Notes: generated by a model not told the origin, from the letters alone. Positions 36,451 through 47,529 are shown, counted from the stretch's first letter. The stretch is 64,000 bases of DNA from Siphonodentalium dalli (GCA_032622095.1 CP136069.1:34012194-34076193), one strand, 5' to 3'. Numbers and translations: made by a program.

Positions 36451-37617
36451 CAAGGTAACTATCAGATGACCCAAATTATCAAGCTGTGGCTAAAATGTTA
36501 GTTATATTATTCAGATTATAAAGCCTATTTTGTTCAAGAAGGGCTCTGGTTTTGTTTGGCACAGCACGCGACTCGATTGGTTGATTGTATCAAAAGTTAC
36601 AGGCATCGGAACAGAAAATTTCCGGCCAAAATTTATGGTCGGACATTTACTGGGCACACCGACTAAATGAGTTTTCTGAGGGGACCGATATTTGTCGTCG
36701 GTGACATTCATCATACTATTTATCATGGATGTTAACATGGACATGTAAATAGGAATGAGTCATTTTGAGGTCATTCGGCCAAAACACATGGCTGCCAGCG
36801 GCCATCTTGGATTTCAAAATTTGCAACAACATACAACACGATAACTGCCTGCAGTCAGTTTACCAGTTAGAATTACATTATTTCTCTCATTCAAAGTGGT
36901 TTTGAAGCCCAACTCATTGCCAAAACACTAAAAAAACCAGCATTTTTTTTTTTAGTTGCGGAAAAAATTGCTTGTTGGTGGCTTTGACCACCCACCCACC
37001 CCGGCATACGTGCCGGATTTTTTTTTTTCACCCCCCCCCCCCCCCTGACAGTTCAGGTAAATTTTGATTCATTTCAACCAATAAAATATGTTTCTTATGG
37101 CTCTCATGGCATTATGCAGTTAAATAGCTCTCAAGAAAGTGCGAAGCGTAATTTGTCCCACGGTCGCCAAAATGGAAGACAAATTACGTCTCCCACTTTC
37201 GTGAAAGCTGTTTAACTGCATATCTCTGTCATGGGTGCAAGAGGAGATTCTTTTATGAGATGAAATCAATTGAAATTTACCAGAAATTAATCCAATGTAA
37301 GTCTTGACGAATGTCACCGACAAATAATGGGCTACACTCTCTGGTCTGATCGTAAATGTTTTCAGCAGATGTGCCCAGTGAATGTCCGACCAGAAATTTT
37401 GACCAGAATGATTCTGTTCTGATGCCTGTAACGTTTGACACAATCAAAGTGTTTCGCTTGCGTACATTTTTAAAAATATGTTAGCTACAGCTTGACAACG
37501 CCAGGTGGTGGGAATATGGGCCGTCTGATAGATAGTTATATACCTTGTCTTATATATATATATTTACATACACCTGATATCTCTTCCGATTTCCCCATAG
37601 CGTTACGGTGGACACGC

Positions 37618-37700
37618 CCCCTTATTCAATGCGTTCATAAACCTATGAACGTAACGTGACGTCACTTCCAATGTCGTTCATAGGTTTATGAACACATTGG
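37618..37700. repeat. Double hairpin with GTTCATAAACCTATGAAC
   Basis: The 18-bp motif is itself palindromic and occurs twice (about 37632 and 37675) in an inverted arrangement with AATGCG and CACATT extensions. Confidence 0.6.
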
Positions 37701-38231
37701 TCCCGGAAATCACCGGGGATTGTCGGACATTACCGACTGCTTGAGTATATAGTACGTCCGGATTTGGCAAGAAATTTGTTTCGGTCTATAATCAGTGTTG
37801 TTGCTTTGTGTTACTGAGCGTTGATGGTAAAAAAAACCGCGCTACTCAATAGGGTTTTATCATTTTCCTTGCCGCTACAAATATTCCCCGAACCTCACAA
37901 ATATATCATTATGGTAGAACGGCGTGTTGTCGATTTCTTATCCGCAGCCGAAACTTAATTGTTAGTTTCAGATATTAATCATTCTTGAAATCAACACGTC
38001 TACATTAGTTACCGGTACTATCTAAACAAGACATATTGTCATATCTTTACTGTTAAATTGCGTTTTTTCCGTTCTCCATGAATGGATTCTCAAAATGTTT
38101 GGTTTTCCAAAAAACAAGGATTCGAACTGTCTGAACTGAACTCCATGCGTTCGTTTAAATAGATGAATAAATAGTGGGAAAGACATACAATCCTAATTCA
38201 TAATGAATTTAAGTATATAAATATAAATAAT

Positions 38232-38373
38232 AAACGGCAGATTCAACGTGGTCATGGGTTTTGATCGCGTTAAAAAATCAGCAAACTCCGCATGAACCCC
38301 TTCGGGGTTCATGCAGTTTGCTGATTTTTTCTCGCGGTCAAAATCCCATGACCACATTGAAACCGCCGTTCAT
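38232..38373. repeat. Long stable hairpin with CCCC-TTCG-GGGG loop
   Basis: Arms of about 68 bp (AACGTGGTCATGGGTTTTGA, AAAAAATCAGCAAACT, GCATGAACCCC) pair with few mismatches around a TTCG centre at about 38303. If transcribed, the RNA would end in a C(UUCG)G tetraloop. It lies inside family J copy 2. Confidence 0.8.
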
Positions 38374-38829
38374 TTCTTATATATATGTATGTCTTTGTGG
38401 TGGTGGGTCTATTGTGCCAAATATCTGTGGTAATACTCATCAACTCGAAACCACGTGATTCCCCACCGTGATTTTTCGAGGTAGTGAAACTTGAACTTTT
38501 TTTTTTGCTGTATCCCAGATGAGTTGGTGGGATTGCTCTAATAAATTGTTGATATCTTGGGGAAAATATGGAAGAAGAAAAAAATGTTGAAATGCTAGCA
38601 AATAATGACGTATAGATCCCGGTCCTGTAACTGGATACTCGATTGTAAATATAGCTTATGGATTCCCAAATGTCCATTGATTTGTTTGTATGCATGTTCA
38701 GCTGGTGAGTTCAATGACAACCATGTGTTGATTTGTGAACTTATTAGCTGAATGTTTCTAAATATGGATTTTAGATTGTTCCTCCTCCCGTTGTCCGATT
38801 GTAGTATTTGATAGGAAAACTGAAAAACG

Positions 38830-38939
38830 AATTATCTTATATATGCTAAGCTCCCAATGGGACACTCACATTTATAAGAGAATGCACTGGTACAGGGTTT
38901 TCGCAAAATTTCAGGAAGCTCCCATCATGGAAGGGTTAA
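38830..38939. mobile_element. Family D hairpin MITE, left-truncated
   Basis: A degenerate palindrome with AAGCTCCCAATGGGACACTC is followed by GTTTTCGCAAAATTTCAGGA and AGCTCCCATCATGGAAGGG then TTAA (38936-38939). Confidence 0.6.
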
Positions 38940-39155
38940 CCAGATACAGCAAATGTTAAATGCACATAATATATAGTCATAGTATGGTGATTATATAGCT
39001 TGGTTGAACAAACCATTACCCATACATGATCCATGATAATTAAATGTTCTGTATTCCTCGGTTCTTATCTTTGGAAGAGGTCTTCTACCAACTTTTTAGT
39101 AAGTTACCTTTGATGTAGTTGAACTTATTTGTTATCTAAACATTTCCCACCAATG

Positions 39156-39187
<32 letters not shown>

Positions 39188-39356
39188 TATTCAGTACACA
39201 TATATGTATCAATAAGTTAGTTCCTCTGCCCGTTGTCTGATAGTATTTGACCATACCTATATATCGCTAAGTTAGTCGGCCAAGGAGAGCTTTAATGCAA
39301 GTTCCCTTCGACGTGAAGCAGCTATTGAAATCGGTATATAGGGATAGATACTGCTG

Positions 39357-39619
39357 TAACCCTTCCATGACTATGGTTTCCAGAATTGTTGAGAAAATCC
39401 TGTGCCAATGCATTCTCTGATATATTCCAGTCGCCCATAGGGAGCCTTGCATGTACAAGAGAATGCATTGGCCTAATAATATTGACCTTGATATTGTAAG
39501 CCAGTACATGCTCTTATATATCCGAGTCTCCCTATGGGAGACTCCGATATATATAAGATAATGCACTGGCACAGGATTTTAATGCTGTACCAGCGCAGCT
39601 CCCGTCATGAACGGGTTAA
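39357..39619. mobile_element. Family D hairpin MITE with two variant palindromes
   Basis: The left end TAACCCTTCCATGACT has lost one T of the TTAA; the right end CATGAACGGG abuts TTAA (39616-39619). Variant palindromes lie at about 39404-39470 and 39501-39568 with CTCCCTATGGGAG-type centres. The right arm carries ACCAGCGCAGCTCCCGTC, as in 308-566. Confidence 0.65.
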
Positions 39620-40908
39620 TAAATTAAATGTCATAAAGTTGATGTTGAACTTATTAACTCAACGTGTCATTACATTGTCATCCAGCTATATATGCTCTGT
39701 TGATGTGCATGAACGGAAGTGATTATTTGTACGAGTTTTCGTAGTACATGTGTACTGTACTTCGAGGCGGAGTGTTATTATAATGTCTGTACAATGGGCG
39801 ACAACACCCGGACGCCAGAAAACGATTTTAGAAAGTTATAACAACACAGCCAATCAGATTTAAACATCAGATGTGTCACGTGTGATAGCCGAATGTATTA
39901 TAGAGTCCAGTTTCGGTGATTGTCCAATAACTCCTTGAAGACAAATCTTGCTGGTCGTTTGCTCGAAATTAGGATGTTCGTCGTTGTACTGTTCTAAGTC
40001 CGTACCCGTGTTCTGGACGGGACAAATTTGGCTTAGAAATAGAGCTTATCGTATATAGCACCGATATACGAGGAAAGCAACTTTTGGTGGTTATTTTCTG
40101 CCTCGAATTGCAGTACTACGAAGTCGCGTATTATCAGTTACTTCCGTTTATCAACGAGGTTACAAACAACTAATTATTTTCCATAGGCGACAGTTTTAAC
40201 GGCTATGGGTTAAACCTACTTGAACTTCAAGTGGTCAATTTCCCCTTAGAACGTCATCCGATACACCAGTCTGCGACAACAAATGCGCCCTGTTCTGTAT
40301 TTTGTTTTCAAACGATAACCTTTCATTTCCACAACCACCCCATTTACTGCACAAAAATCAGCAGCATAAAAATACCCAGACCACTTCCTTTAACTTGGGA
40401 ATCCCACCAGACTCTTCATGGCCACCTAAACATAAATGATCGCCATATTTACGTGGGCTATGATTTTCTGTTCCCGCCAAAGGAATTTTCCCTCAATGAT
40501 AATCAACCAACCAGCAGCTATAATTTTGTTTTATGCTGACTCTAGTTTACACTACACAAATTCAAGAAGCGTAACTCTATATAATTAGTTGCTTGTAACC
40601 CATATCACTCCAACTGATACCTTTAGAACGTAATGGGGAATCCACTGAGTAATCAAACACTGTCAAAGGGTTAATCTTGAAAGATGTTTGGTTAGGCTGA
40701 CGAATAACGTTGTTTCTTCATGTTGTTTTGATTTGTTAATCTTTCACAATTTATGTTCAGTGAAATGTTATCCTATGCGTGCAACGTAAGCCAATATCGC
40801 CCTCCCTGCGTGTGCATGGCATATTTGTGTTACTCTGATTGAGGAAAAACAGGGTTCTCGGCCACCAAAGCAGTAACCGATCGTATAGATGAATAAGTGG
40901 ACGTCGAA
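39620..40908. other. No gene recognised
   Basis: The sequence has ordinary composition with scattered short open frames. The longest (40231-40539, 102 codons) lacks domain similarity or splice context. Confidence 0.45.
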
Positions 40909-41228
40909 TTAAGGGGGAGGTCAAGTGACCAATTTTGAATTGGGATTTGCATGCAAATCTGCGTAGCTTGAAACTTATTCCATGAAGTTGGTGTATTTAT
41001 TTTTGAATTTTATATTGATATTTCAAAAGTCAAGTGATGTAATTCCAGAAAAAAATTCTCAAAAATATATATTTTTTAATTTACCAAGCGGACCCGCCAG
41101 ATAAATACCTGTTGTTTCCAATACCACATTAAGTCACACTCAGAAGTATCTGCAACTCTGTAACTTTTGCTCCGCAGATTTGCATGGAAATCCTCATTCA
41201 AAATTGTTCATTTGATCTCCCCCCTTAA
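40909..41228. mobile_element. TTAA-flanked MITE with GGGGGAG ends
   Basis: TTAA, GGGGGAGGTCAAGTGACC and ATTTGCATGCAAATCTGCG on the left; the complement with CTCCCCCC and TTAA on the right. The inverted ends are about 55 bp. Confidence 0.7.
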
Positions 41229-41258
41229 GTGCATTGTACACTTTGCGTCTTTACTTAG

Positions 41259-41496
41259 CATATGTTTATGGTGGACGCCCAATAATGGGCGATATTAATG
41301 CAAGTATTGGGAGGCCAATATAAACATAGCTAACGGCGATGCCTACAAGAATTAATTATATCAAATCATATACAAATGGTGTCTGTATTCTGTCAGACGT
41401 TGAAATTCTATATATGTAATCAATCGGTCAGTTTTACAAATTAGGTTTCTGTAGACAGCATCCAATATTGAGTGTCCACCATAAACATACTCTATA
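41259..41496. mobile_element. Short TIR element with TATGTTTATGGTGGAC ends
   Basis: Left GCATATGTTTATGGTGGACG and right GTCCACCATAAACATACTC are inverted over about 35 bp. A third, internal AATATAAACATAGC motif is present. Confidence 0.55.
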
Positions 41497-41840
41497 ACGT
41501 TTCCCTCATCAATTAGTTTTATTTAAGTGATAAATTCGCTGACGAGTGGCTGTCTGATTCTTATTGTTCCATCTTGAATACGTTACACGTAAACCAGCGG
41601 ATCTGTATATGGAGTCATGACACGTCAGTCATTGCATGGAGGGTGTTATATTGCATCATATGATTTCACCACCCCATCAAACAGACCAATAAGATGTTAG
41701 GCTCTCTTCGGAGGTCGGGGACTATTTTTTCTACATTACATGACATTCTTTTGTACATGTTTCAATAACAGAATTGTTTGCGTGGAAATCCACCTGAATT
41801 AAAGAAAACGAGAATATTGAACCATCTGTTGATGTATCTA

Positions 41841-42053
41841 CAGTAATTCCCAAAGTAATTGACCACTTAACCACAGCAGAATTATGGGTAATTTTTAAGG
41901 ATTTATTCGGAAATATGGCTTGTTGCCATTCATCGGAAAGCTCTCGCCGAGAGCTTTCCGATAAATGGCAACAAGCCATATTTCCGACTAAATCTTTAAA
42001 AATTACCCATAATTCTGCTGTGGTTAAGTGGTCAATTACTTTGGGAATTACTG
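41841..42053. repeat. 213-bp near-perfect palindrome without spacer
   Basis: From CAGTAATTCCCAAAGTAATT to its complement, two arms of about 105 bp meet directly at AGCTCTCG/CCGAGAGCT near 41947. Only a few mismatches separate the arms. The relative at 34908-35070 has lost part of one arm. Confidence 0.85.
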
Positions 42054-42272
42054 TATCGTTGAATAAATGTTTTCAAACACATGCCTTTGACTTTCTCTGC
42101 ATGTAGATGAATAACCCTATTGCGGGAATGATAATCTCGTTGATCCTTTCTTTTCTGAATGGATTATTCCATTGATTTATAAAATCATACACTGGAATGG
42201 TATAATATTCATCTGGAGGGGTGTCCAGGAAATATTCACAGACGAAAGCCAGTTTGACGAACAGATGACACA

Positions 42273-42675
42273 AGTGGTAGCCCAGTGGAAGTGGTAGCCC
42301 GGTGGATAGAGTGTCGGACTTGTAATGGTGTTACTGCACCGGCGTTAGTTCGCGCCCGGCCGGTGGACTATCGTCTCCACAACGGTGGCTTAGCCAGGCT
42401 AAGCGGTGTGTGTGCTAAAAATATAGCCACACGCTGTTTCAAATCTCACGCCAGGTTGTGACCCTTGGGCAAGGTCACTTGTACTGTGCTCGCTTCGTCG
42501 TACCTGGACGAGAAATAGGGACCTGCATGGTTGTTAGGTAATCTTGTGAAGCGCTATTATGGCAGCATGCGTTTAAGTATTACTCAACATGGCATTACTC
42601 AACTTAATAATGTGAAGCGCTTAGGGCCCTCGCGGGGATACGCGCTATATAAGCTCCATTATTATTATTATAATG
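42273..42675 (+). mobile_element. tRNA-derived SINE
   Basis: The head has an A-box-like TAGCCCGGTGGATAGAG and, ~35 bp on, a B-box-like GTTAGTTCGCGCCC, as in SINEs made from tRNA genes and transcribed by RNA polymerase III. The body contains TTGGGCAAGGTCACTTGTAC, a motif common in SINE bodies. The 3' end reads GCGCTATATAAGCTCC then (ATT)n, like LINE tails. The first 18 bp of the head are duplicated (GTGGTAGCCCAGTGGAA then GTGGTAGCCCGGTGG). No clear target duplication was found. Confidence 0.8.
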
Positions 42676-43040
42676 GTAGAAGGACCCCTATACTCATCAT
42701 GGGGTGTTTAGATGATTGTTGAATTTATTATGTAAACACATGTTTTAAGGGGACTACTAAATGAGTAGTTAGTGAAGAAAGGATTATATGTGTCTTGGAT
42801 AATTTATTAGAAGCAATCATGTTTTACTTTATGGCTTTCCGTGGAATAGTTTGGCTTCATATGCCTTATCCATCTCTGAAAATAGAAAGAATTTCATCGT
42901 CATTAGTGATAAGTTCTAAGTGAAACGCACCCCGATCGAGATTGAGAGCAGGGACGCTAGAAGCTCTCCGTTGTGACTGCCCAACTTAGGATTGAACGCC
43001 CCGCCCCTTAAACAAGACCCATCCATCCGTCTGATTTTTT

Positions 43041-43337
43041 CAGATGAGGCCCCAAAGGGTGGATTTAGTGATGCTATCCCGCACATCCGGCTGGCATCAC
43101 CAAATTCACCCTTCTTAGGCCTCGTCTTCTGGAAAGTATCTATAGCCTAAAATTAACATTGTTTTTAGTTATTTTTTCCATTCTGTTCAGTTTCTTTTTA
43201 TCCCCTAATTTGCAGAAGATAAATTGCATAAACAATCGACAGTAATCGAGGTGACTAATGGGTGAACATCACCAACTTCAACTGGGGGACTTAATTCAAT
43301 CTGATCCTGGGTCTCCCATAGCAGTTGAGGCCTAAGC
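43041..43337. mobile_element. Family G MITE, right end replaced
   Basis: It is collinear with 5360-5650 (GAGGGTGAATTTAGTGATGC-type hairpin, then the AT-rich spacer) and ends at CCTAAGCAGA, where a family C fragment begins. Confidence 0.6.
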
Positions 43338-43338
43338 A

Positions 43339-43610
43339 GAGTCCCAGACAAACATGAGCAGACGACACTCTTCCATATGCTCTATATATGTGTGGGGCTC
43401 CCTGCAGGGTAACGGATGTTTTTTATTTTATGTCCTAAAAATTGTAAGAAACATTTATTTAAAAAACATGATACAAAATTGTTAGGCCAATGCATTCTCT
43501 TATATATGCGAGGCGACCTATGGTCGACTCACATATATAAGAGAATTCATTGGCACAGGGTAAAAAAAATCCCGACTTTACGACTGGATTTGATATGGCG
43601 GGTCACATAT
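43339..43610. mobile_element. Family C hairpin MITE, left-truncated
   Basis: It begins within the CCCAGACAAACATGAGCAGA hairpin, contains the palindrome at 43487-43553 and ends GGATTTGATATGGCGGGTCA then CATAT. Confidence 0.7.
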
Positions 43611-43847
43611 AGCAATCAACTAATGGTGAAAATTCCAATCACATTGGCTTTACCATTTCAGAGAACACAGCGCTTGAACAACGCACAAATGCAAATATTT
43701 ATCGAACCTGAATATATATTATTTCCATTGGCGCAATGGACATACAAAATCATTTGCGCAATCTATTTCAGTGTAAAACGAGGGAATGCACATATACATG
43801 ACAAGGGAACAGCTTGCGTCGGTTGCGCATGCACACTGGCCGGTATA

Positions 43848-43957
43848 TCCTTCATGTAAGAATACACGAAACCACACACCACCCATATGTGTTATATAGG
43901 GTTAGGGTTAGGGCTAGGGTTAGAGTTATAGGGTTAGTGTATTCTTACAGGAAGGAC
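43848..43957. repeat. TTAGGG-like tract inside an inverted repeat
   Basis: 43898-43938 holds about five TTAGGG-type units with variants (GGGCTAGGG, GTTATAGGG). It is bounded by CCTTCATGTAAGAATACAC and its inverted copy GTGTATTCTTACAGGAAGG. TTAGGG is the usual animal telomere repeat. Confidence 0.65.
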
Positions 43958-44094
43958 TGGCCAATTAGGCATGACATTCGCCTTCAAATACCTGTATGAT
44001 TGTTCTTGTGAAGCAATAATTGAATGCTATTTACAGGAAAATTTCATACAGTGTTTTTACTTTTCACGTAGTTAAAGATGCATAATCCGAATTA

Positions 44095-44631
44095 ATGCTC
44101 CCAAATTACTATTTCTTTGGCATCGGGGGTAAAAAAAATATTCGTTTTGGGTCGAGGAACCCACCTAGTGATCATATACCGATTTATTTTTATCTCAAAC
44201 CAAGAACATGTTACATCAAGAAAAGTTAATAATGGTGTCTCCCAAATTACTATTTCTTTGGCTTGGGGTGGGGGTAAAAATACTTGATTCGAGTCGATGA
44301 ACCCACCTATCAAAGCTCAGCGTGATCAGATATCGATTTTTTTTTTAATCTGTCATTTCTCGAGATGTGCACTTATTTGTGGCCTGGAAAAAACTCGTCA
44401 AACCGACGGTCTCGGACAAAATTGCGAATGAAGATGGATAACACTAAAAACAAGTGGTAATACGGCCATATTTCGTTGAACAACATATTGATAAATAACA
44501 CGTTTTTGGAAAATTTTATACCACAGTTGACAGTGGTTAGCATTATTTTGTTGTAATTAATGGCATTTAAAAAAAATTGTTCTTGTAACTTGATGATATG
44601 TGGACCGTCTGATCGCATTGAGTACCTTTAA
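44095..44631. mobile_element. Family F MITE with duplicated left segment
   Basis: The motif CCCAAATTACTATTTCTTTG plus a short poly-G/A stretch occurs twice (44100 and 44242). The right end GCATTGAGTACCT abuts TTAA (44628-44631). Confidence 0.6.
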
Positions 44632-44757
44632 CTGCAGTATAGTTGCATTTTATATAAGCATTATTTGCATACGTTTTTTTTCTTCTTTTCTTTTTGTCGC
44701 ATTTTAGCTTTCTGTATCAAAATGCCTGCAAAAAATGTCAGGCACATTTTCGAGTGT

Positions 44758-44975
44758 CTGAACACGGCTTTGTGGTACGAGTGTGTGAACACGGCTTTAG
44801 GGTACGAGTGTGTGAACACGGCTTTAGGGTACGAGTGTGTGAACACGGCTTTAGGGTACGAGTGTGTAAACACGGCTTTAGGGTACGAGTGTGTGAACAC
44901 GGCTTTAGGGTACGAGTGTGTGAACACGGCTTTAGGGTACGAGTGTTTGAACACGGCTTTAGGGTACGAGTGTGT
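44758..44975. repeat. 27-bp minisatellite, eight units
   Basis: The unit GAACACGGCTTTAGGGTACG plus AGTGTGT is repeated eight times, nearly identical. As 27 is a multiple of three, several frames stay open on both strands; these ORFs are artefacts. Confidence 0.9.
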
Positions 44976-45070
44976 GTCGGAATATGGACGGCAACGTTGG
45001 TATAAAATATATCTGCCAAAGCTAACGACATGAGAAGTAACATGTATGTAATTCCACGTGTGACGTATAC

Positions 45071-45420
45071 GGTGCTACTAACGCTGAAGGGGTCAATCTC
45101 ACCCCAAAAAAATGTTGAAGGGTACACAGGGTTTGAAAATGTGCTGAAGGGTACACAGGGTTTGTGATTGGCACAAAAACCATAACTTAAATTGTGTTTA
45201 TGAAAGTATGGTGCCCATTGGTAGTTTGTTTTCAGTACATTTTAATATTCATTGGAACGTAAACAATTATTCTCTAACAGAAATCATGGCAGATACGAAA
45301 ACTGGACGTCCTTTAGAACGACATTTCAAACCCTGTGTACCTTCAGCACATTTTGAAAATCCTGTGTACCATTCAGCACTTTTTTTGGTGATAGTGACCC
45401 CTTCAGCGCTACTAACATTT
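45071..45420. mobile_element. TIR element with GTGCTACTAACGCTGAAGGG ends
   Basis: Left GTGCTACTAACGCTGAAGGG ... GTACACAGGGTTT is mirrored at 45325-45420 (AAACCCTGTGTACCTTCAGC ... CGCTACTAAC). The repeated CTGAAGGGTACACAGG inside each arm is a small internal duplication. Confidence 0.65.
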
Positions 45421-45469
45421 GCCTTCAAACACTTGGGAGATAATTGCATGCTATTAAAGGTTGTTGGTA

Positions 45470-45593
45470 GCATCGCTATGTATACAGGTTGTTGGTAGCA
45501 TCGCTATATATACAGGTTGTTGGTAGCATCGCTATATATACAGGTTGTTGGTAGCATCGCTATATATACAGGTTGTTGGTAGCATCGCTACCA
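45470..45593. repeat. 28-bp minisatellite
   Basis: AGGTTGTTGGTAGCATCGCT plus ATATATAC is repeated four to five times. A short CATATTATAAG repeat follows at about 45652-45716. Confidence 0.9.
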
Positions 45594-45782
45594 AAATGAA
45601 ACTACGGAGTGTTTACTTCTCACATATAGTTAGCTGATGTGGTAAAATGCATCATATTATAAGCATCATATTATAAGCAGCATCATATTATAAGCATCAT
45701 ATTATAAGCATCATATTTGCGTTCGTTTTCTGACGCATTGTATAGCTTTCTCCGTCGAAATACCTGCATGCAAATAAATTCC

Positions 45783-45930
45783 AGATAAATCGAGTGTGTG
45801 GACGAAGCCTTACCTTCCAGATAAATCGAGTGTGTGGACGAAGCCTTACCTTCCAGATAAATCGAAATCGAGTGTGTGGACGAAGCCTTACCTTCCAGAT
45901 AAATTCGAGTTTGTGGACGAAGCCTTACCT
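45783..45930 (-). repeat. 34-40-bp minisatellite carrying splice-donor motifs
   Basis: On the - strand each of four units reads GAAGGTAAGGCTTCGTCCAC ... CGATTTATCT. The repeat begins exactly at the donor of the EF-hand exon (45929-46120), so every unit contains an AAG/GTAAGG motif. Confidence 0.85.
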
Positions 45931-46120
45931 TTTTGTGAAATTTCTTGGTTGCCATCCTCGTCGAAGTCAGATAGGAGCTTCTCAGCAAATGCTTTTCCAG
46001 AGTTGGGAATGAACAAGTCTATGGAATCACTTAACTCCTCTTGATCCAGTCCATCGCTTCGATTTCTATCAAACTCAATTACATACACATCACTGTCTTC
46101 TGTCAGAGGGTTGTATAATC
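45929..46120 (-). CDS. Candidate exon encoding an EF-hand pair
   Basis: On the - strand the exon lies between the acceptor CTAAATCCCCCCAG and the donor CAAAAAG/GTAAGG. It encodes 63 full codons with two EF-hand-like loops: DRNRSDGLDQEE, and DEDGNQEIS within FDEDGNQEISQK. Between them is an amphipathic stretch (SGKAFAEKLLSDF) as in EF-hand helices. EF-hands bind calcium; the first loop has Gly one position late, so its affinity is uncertain. Both ends are phase 1. The remaining exons are unknown; the signal-peptide exon at 53995 is on the same strand upstream but ends in phase 0, so at least one exon would lie between. The exon borders minisatellite sequence on its 3' side. Confidence 0.6.
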
Positions 46121-46178
46121 CTGGGGGGATTTAGAATATGTATATTTAAATATACTACTCGCACGTTTTCGTCTAAAA

Positions 46179-46570
46179 TTAACCCTTTACCCAACAAACC
46201 GGCCAAAACCGGCCAAATAAAGCTTCAACAGCCTAAAATATCTTCGGTCTGTCTCAATAGAACCATACAAATATGGATATCATTGGAACCGGCTCCTTGA
46301 CCACATTGTGATAGTGTGATAGTTACAGTTATGCCCTGTGCCAATGCATTCTCTTATATATGCGAGTCGACCATAGGTCGCCTCGCATATATAAGAGAAT
46401 GCATTGGCCCTAACACTTTTTACCATTTTTTCTTACATTCTTTAACAATTTTATAATTTTTAATGTGTTAAGCCAATGCATTCTCTTATATATGCGAGGC
46501 GACCTATGGTCGACTCGCATATATAAGAGAATGCGTTGGCACAGGGCCGTTCTGTTGGGTAAAGGGTTAA
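46179..46570. mobile_element. TTAA-flanked double-palindrome MITE, family A (complete)
   Basis: 392 bp including both TTAA sites, ends CCCTTTACCCAACA and its complement. Palindromes at 46341-46407 and 46473-46539. It has the opposite orientation to 22803-23192 and nearly the same length. Confidence 0.85.
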
Positions 46571-46772
46571 ATGCAACAATACTTTTGTCGAAATTGTGAA
46601 GTTATGCCTAAATACACGACATGAGCTCCGGAATTGTTAGACTTGCTATAGTAAAAAGCCTGGTATGTTCACCTTTCATTTGGCTGGATGATATGTAGCC
46701 TTTCCCTTTATGAACAGAACTGATGAATATGAACAAAATGAACAGTGATCTTATAAAGGCTCTTATTTGGTC

Positions 46773-47240
46773 ATATGTGACCAGCCATATCAAATCCAGT
46801 CGTAAGTCGGGATTTTTTTTACCCTGTGCCAATGCATTCTCTTATATATGCGAGTCGACCGTAGGTCGCCTCGCATATATAAGAGAATGCATTGGCCTAA
46901 CAATATTTTACAATTTTGATAATTTTTTCTTGTATTCTTTAACAATTTTATAATTTCACCCATACAGAGCCCCAGACAAACATGAGCAGACGACACTCTT
47001 CTATATGCTTCTATATATGTGTGGGGCTCCCTGCAGGGTAATGGATGTTTTTTTTATTTTATGTCCTAAAAATTGTCAGAAACATTTATTTTAAAAAAAT
47101 GATAAAAAATTGTTAGGCCAATGCATTCTCTTATATATGCGAGGCGACCTATGGTCGACTCACATATATACGAGAACGCATTGGCACAGGGTAAAAAAAA
47201 TCCCGACTTCCGACTGGATTTGATATGGCGGGTCACATAT
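46773..47240. mobile_element. Hairpin MITE, family C (complete)
   Basis: The ends ATATGTGACCAGCCATATC and complement continue through AAATCCAGTCGTAAGTCGGG. Palindromes at 46829-46895 and 47118-47184 flank the CCCAGACAAACATGAGCAGA hairpin. This is the best full copy of the family. Confidence 0.8.
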
Positions 47241-47529
47241 AGTCTAAAACTATAATAATTCAGCCATACTCATTGCACTTATGATACAGTAATATTGGCC
47301 CAGTGCTTGGTTCAACCATTATATACCAGCATACTATGTACACAATGTAAATGGTTTGGATACGCCATTCATACATATTTTTTCATATTGTATTCACGTA
47401 TTTAGATGTTACTATATTTGCTATGTTGTCATTTTACTATATAAGTTTCATTTCTATACAGGGGGGGGGGGGGGCAGGAAGACGGCATATTTGGCCACGC
47501 CGCTCCTGTACAATATAAACATTTTTATT

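Larger units (their letters stand above)
35898..38470. mobile_element. 2.57-kb TIR element, family J copy 2
   Basis: The outer ends CACTGTGTGGAATCACGTGG and the complement (to 38470) are inverted. Further inside, GTATTTGGCACAATAGACCC (36362) recurs inverted at 38410-38430 next to TA-rich tracts. An inner inverted pair lies at about 36575-36720 and 37300-37450. A clear target duplication was not seen. Short ORFs are unconvincing, so it looks non-autonomous. Confidence 0.5.

Noticed and set aside
40231-40539. A 102-codon open frame as a gene
   Set aside because: No recognised domain, splice sites or repeat of the frame elsewhere; the length is within chance for this region.
42273-42360. A functional tRNA gene
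   Set aside because: A- and B-box-like motifs are present but no cloverleaf can be drawn, and the body and tail are those of a SINE.
44665-45127. Repeat proteins on both strands with 9-residue periods
   Set aside because: A 27-bp minisatellite explains the period; there is no splice or start context.
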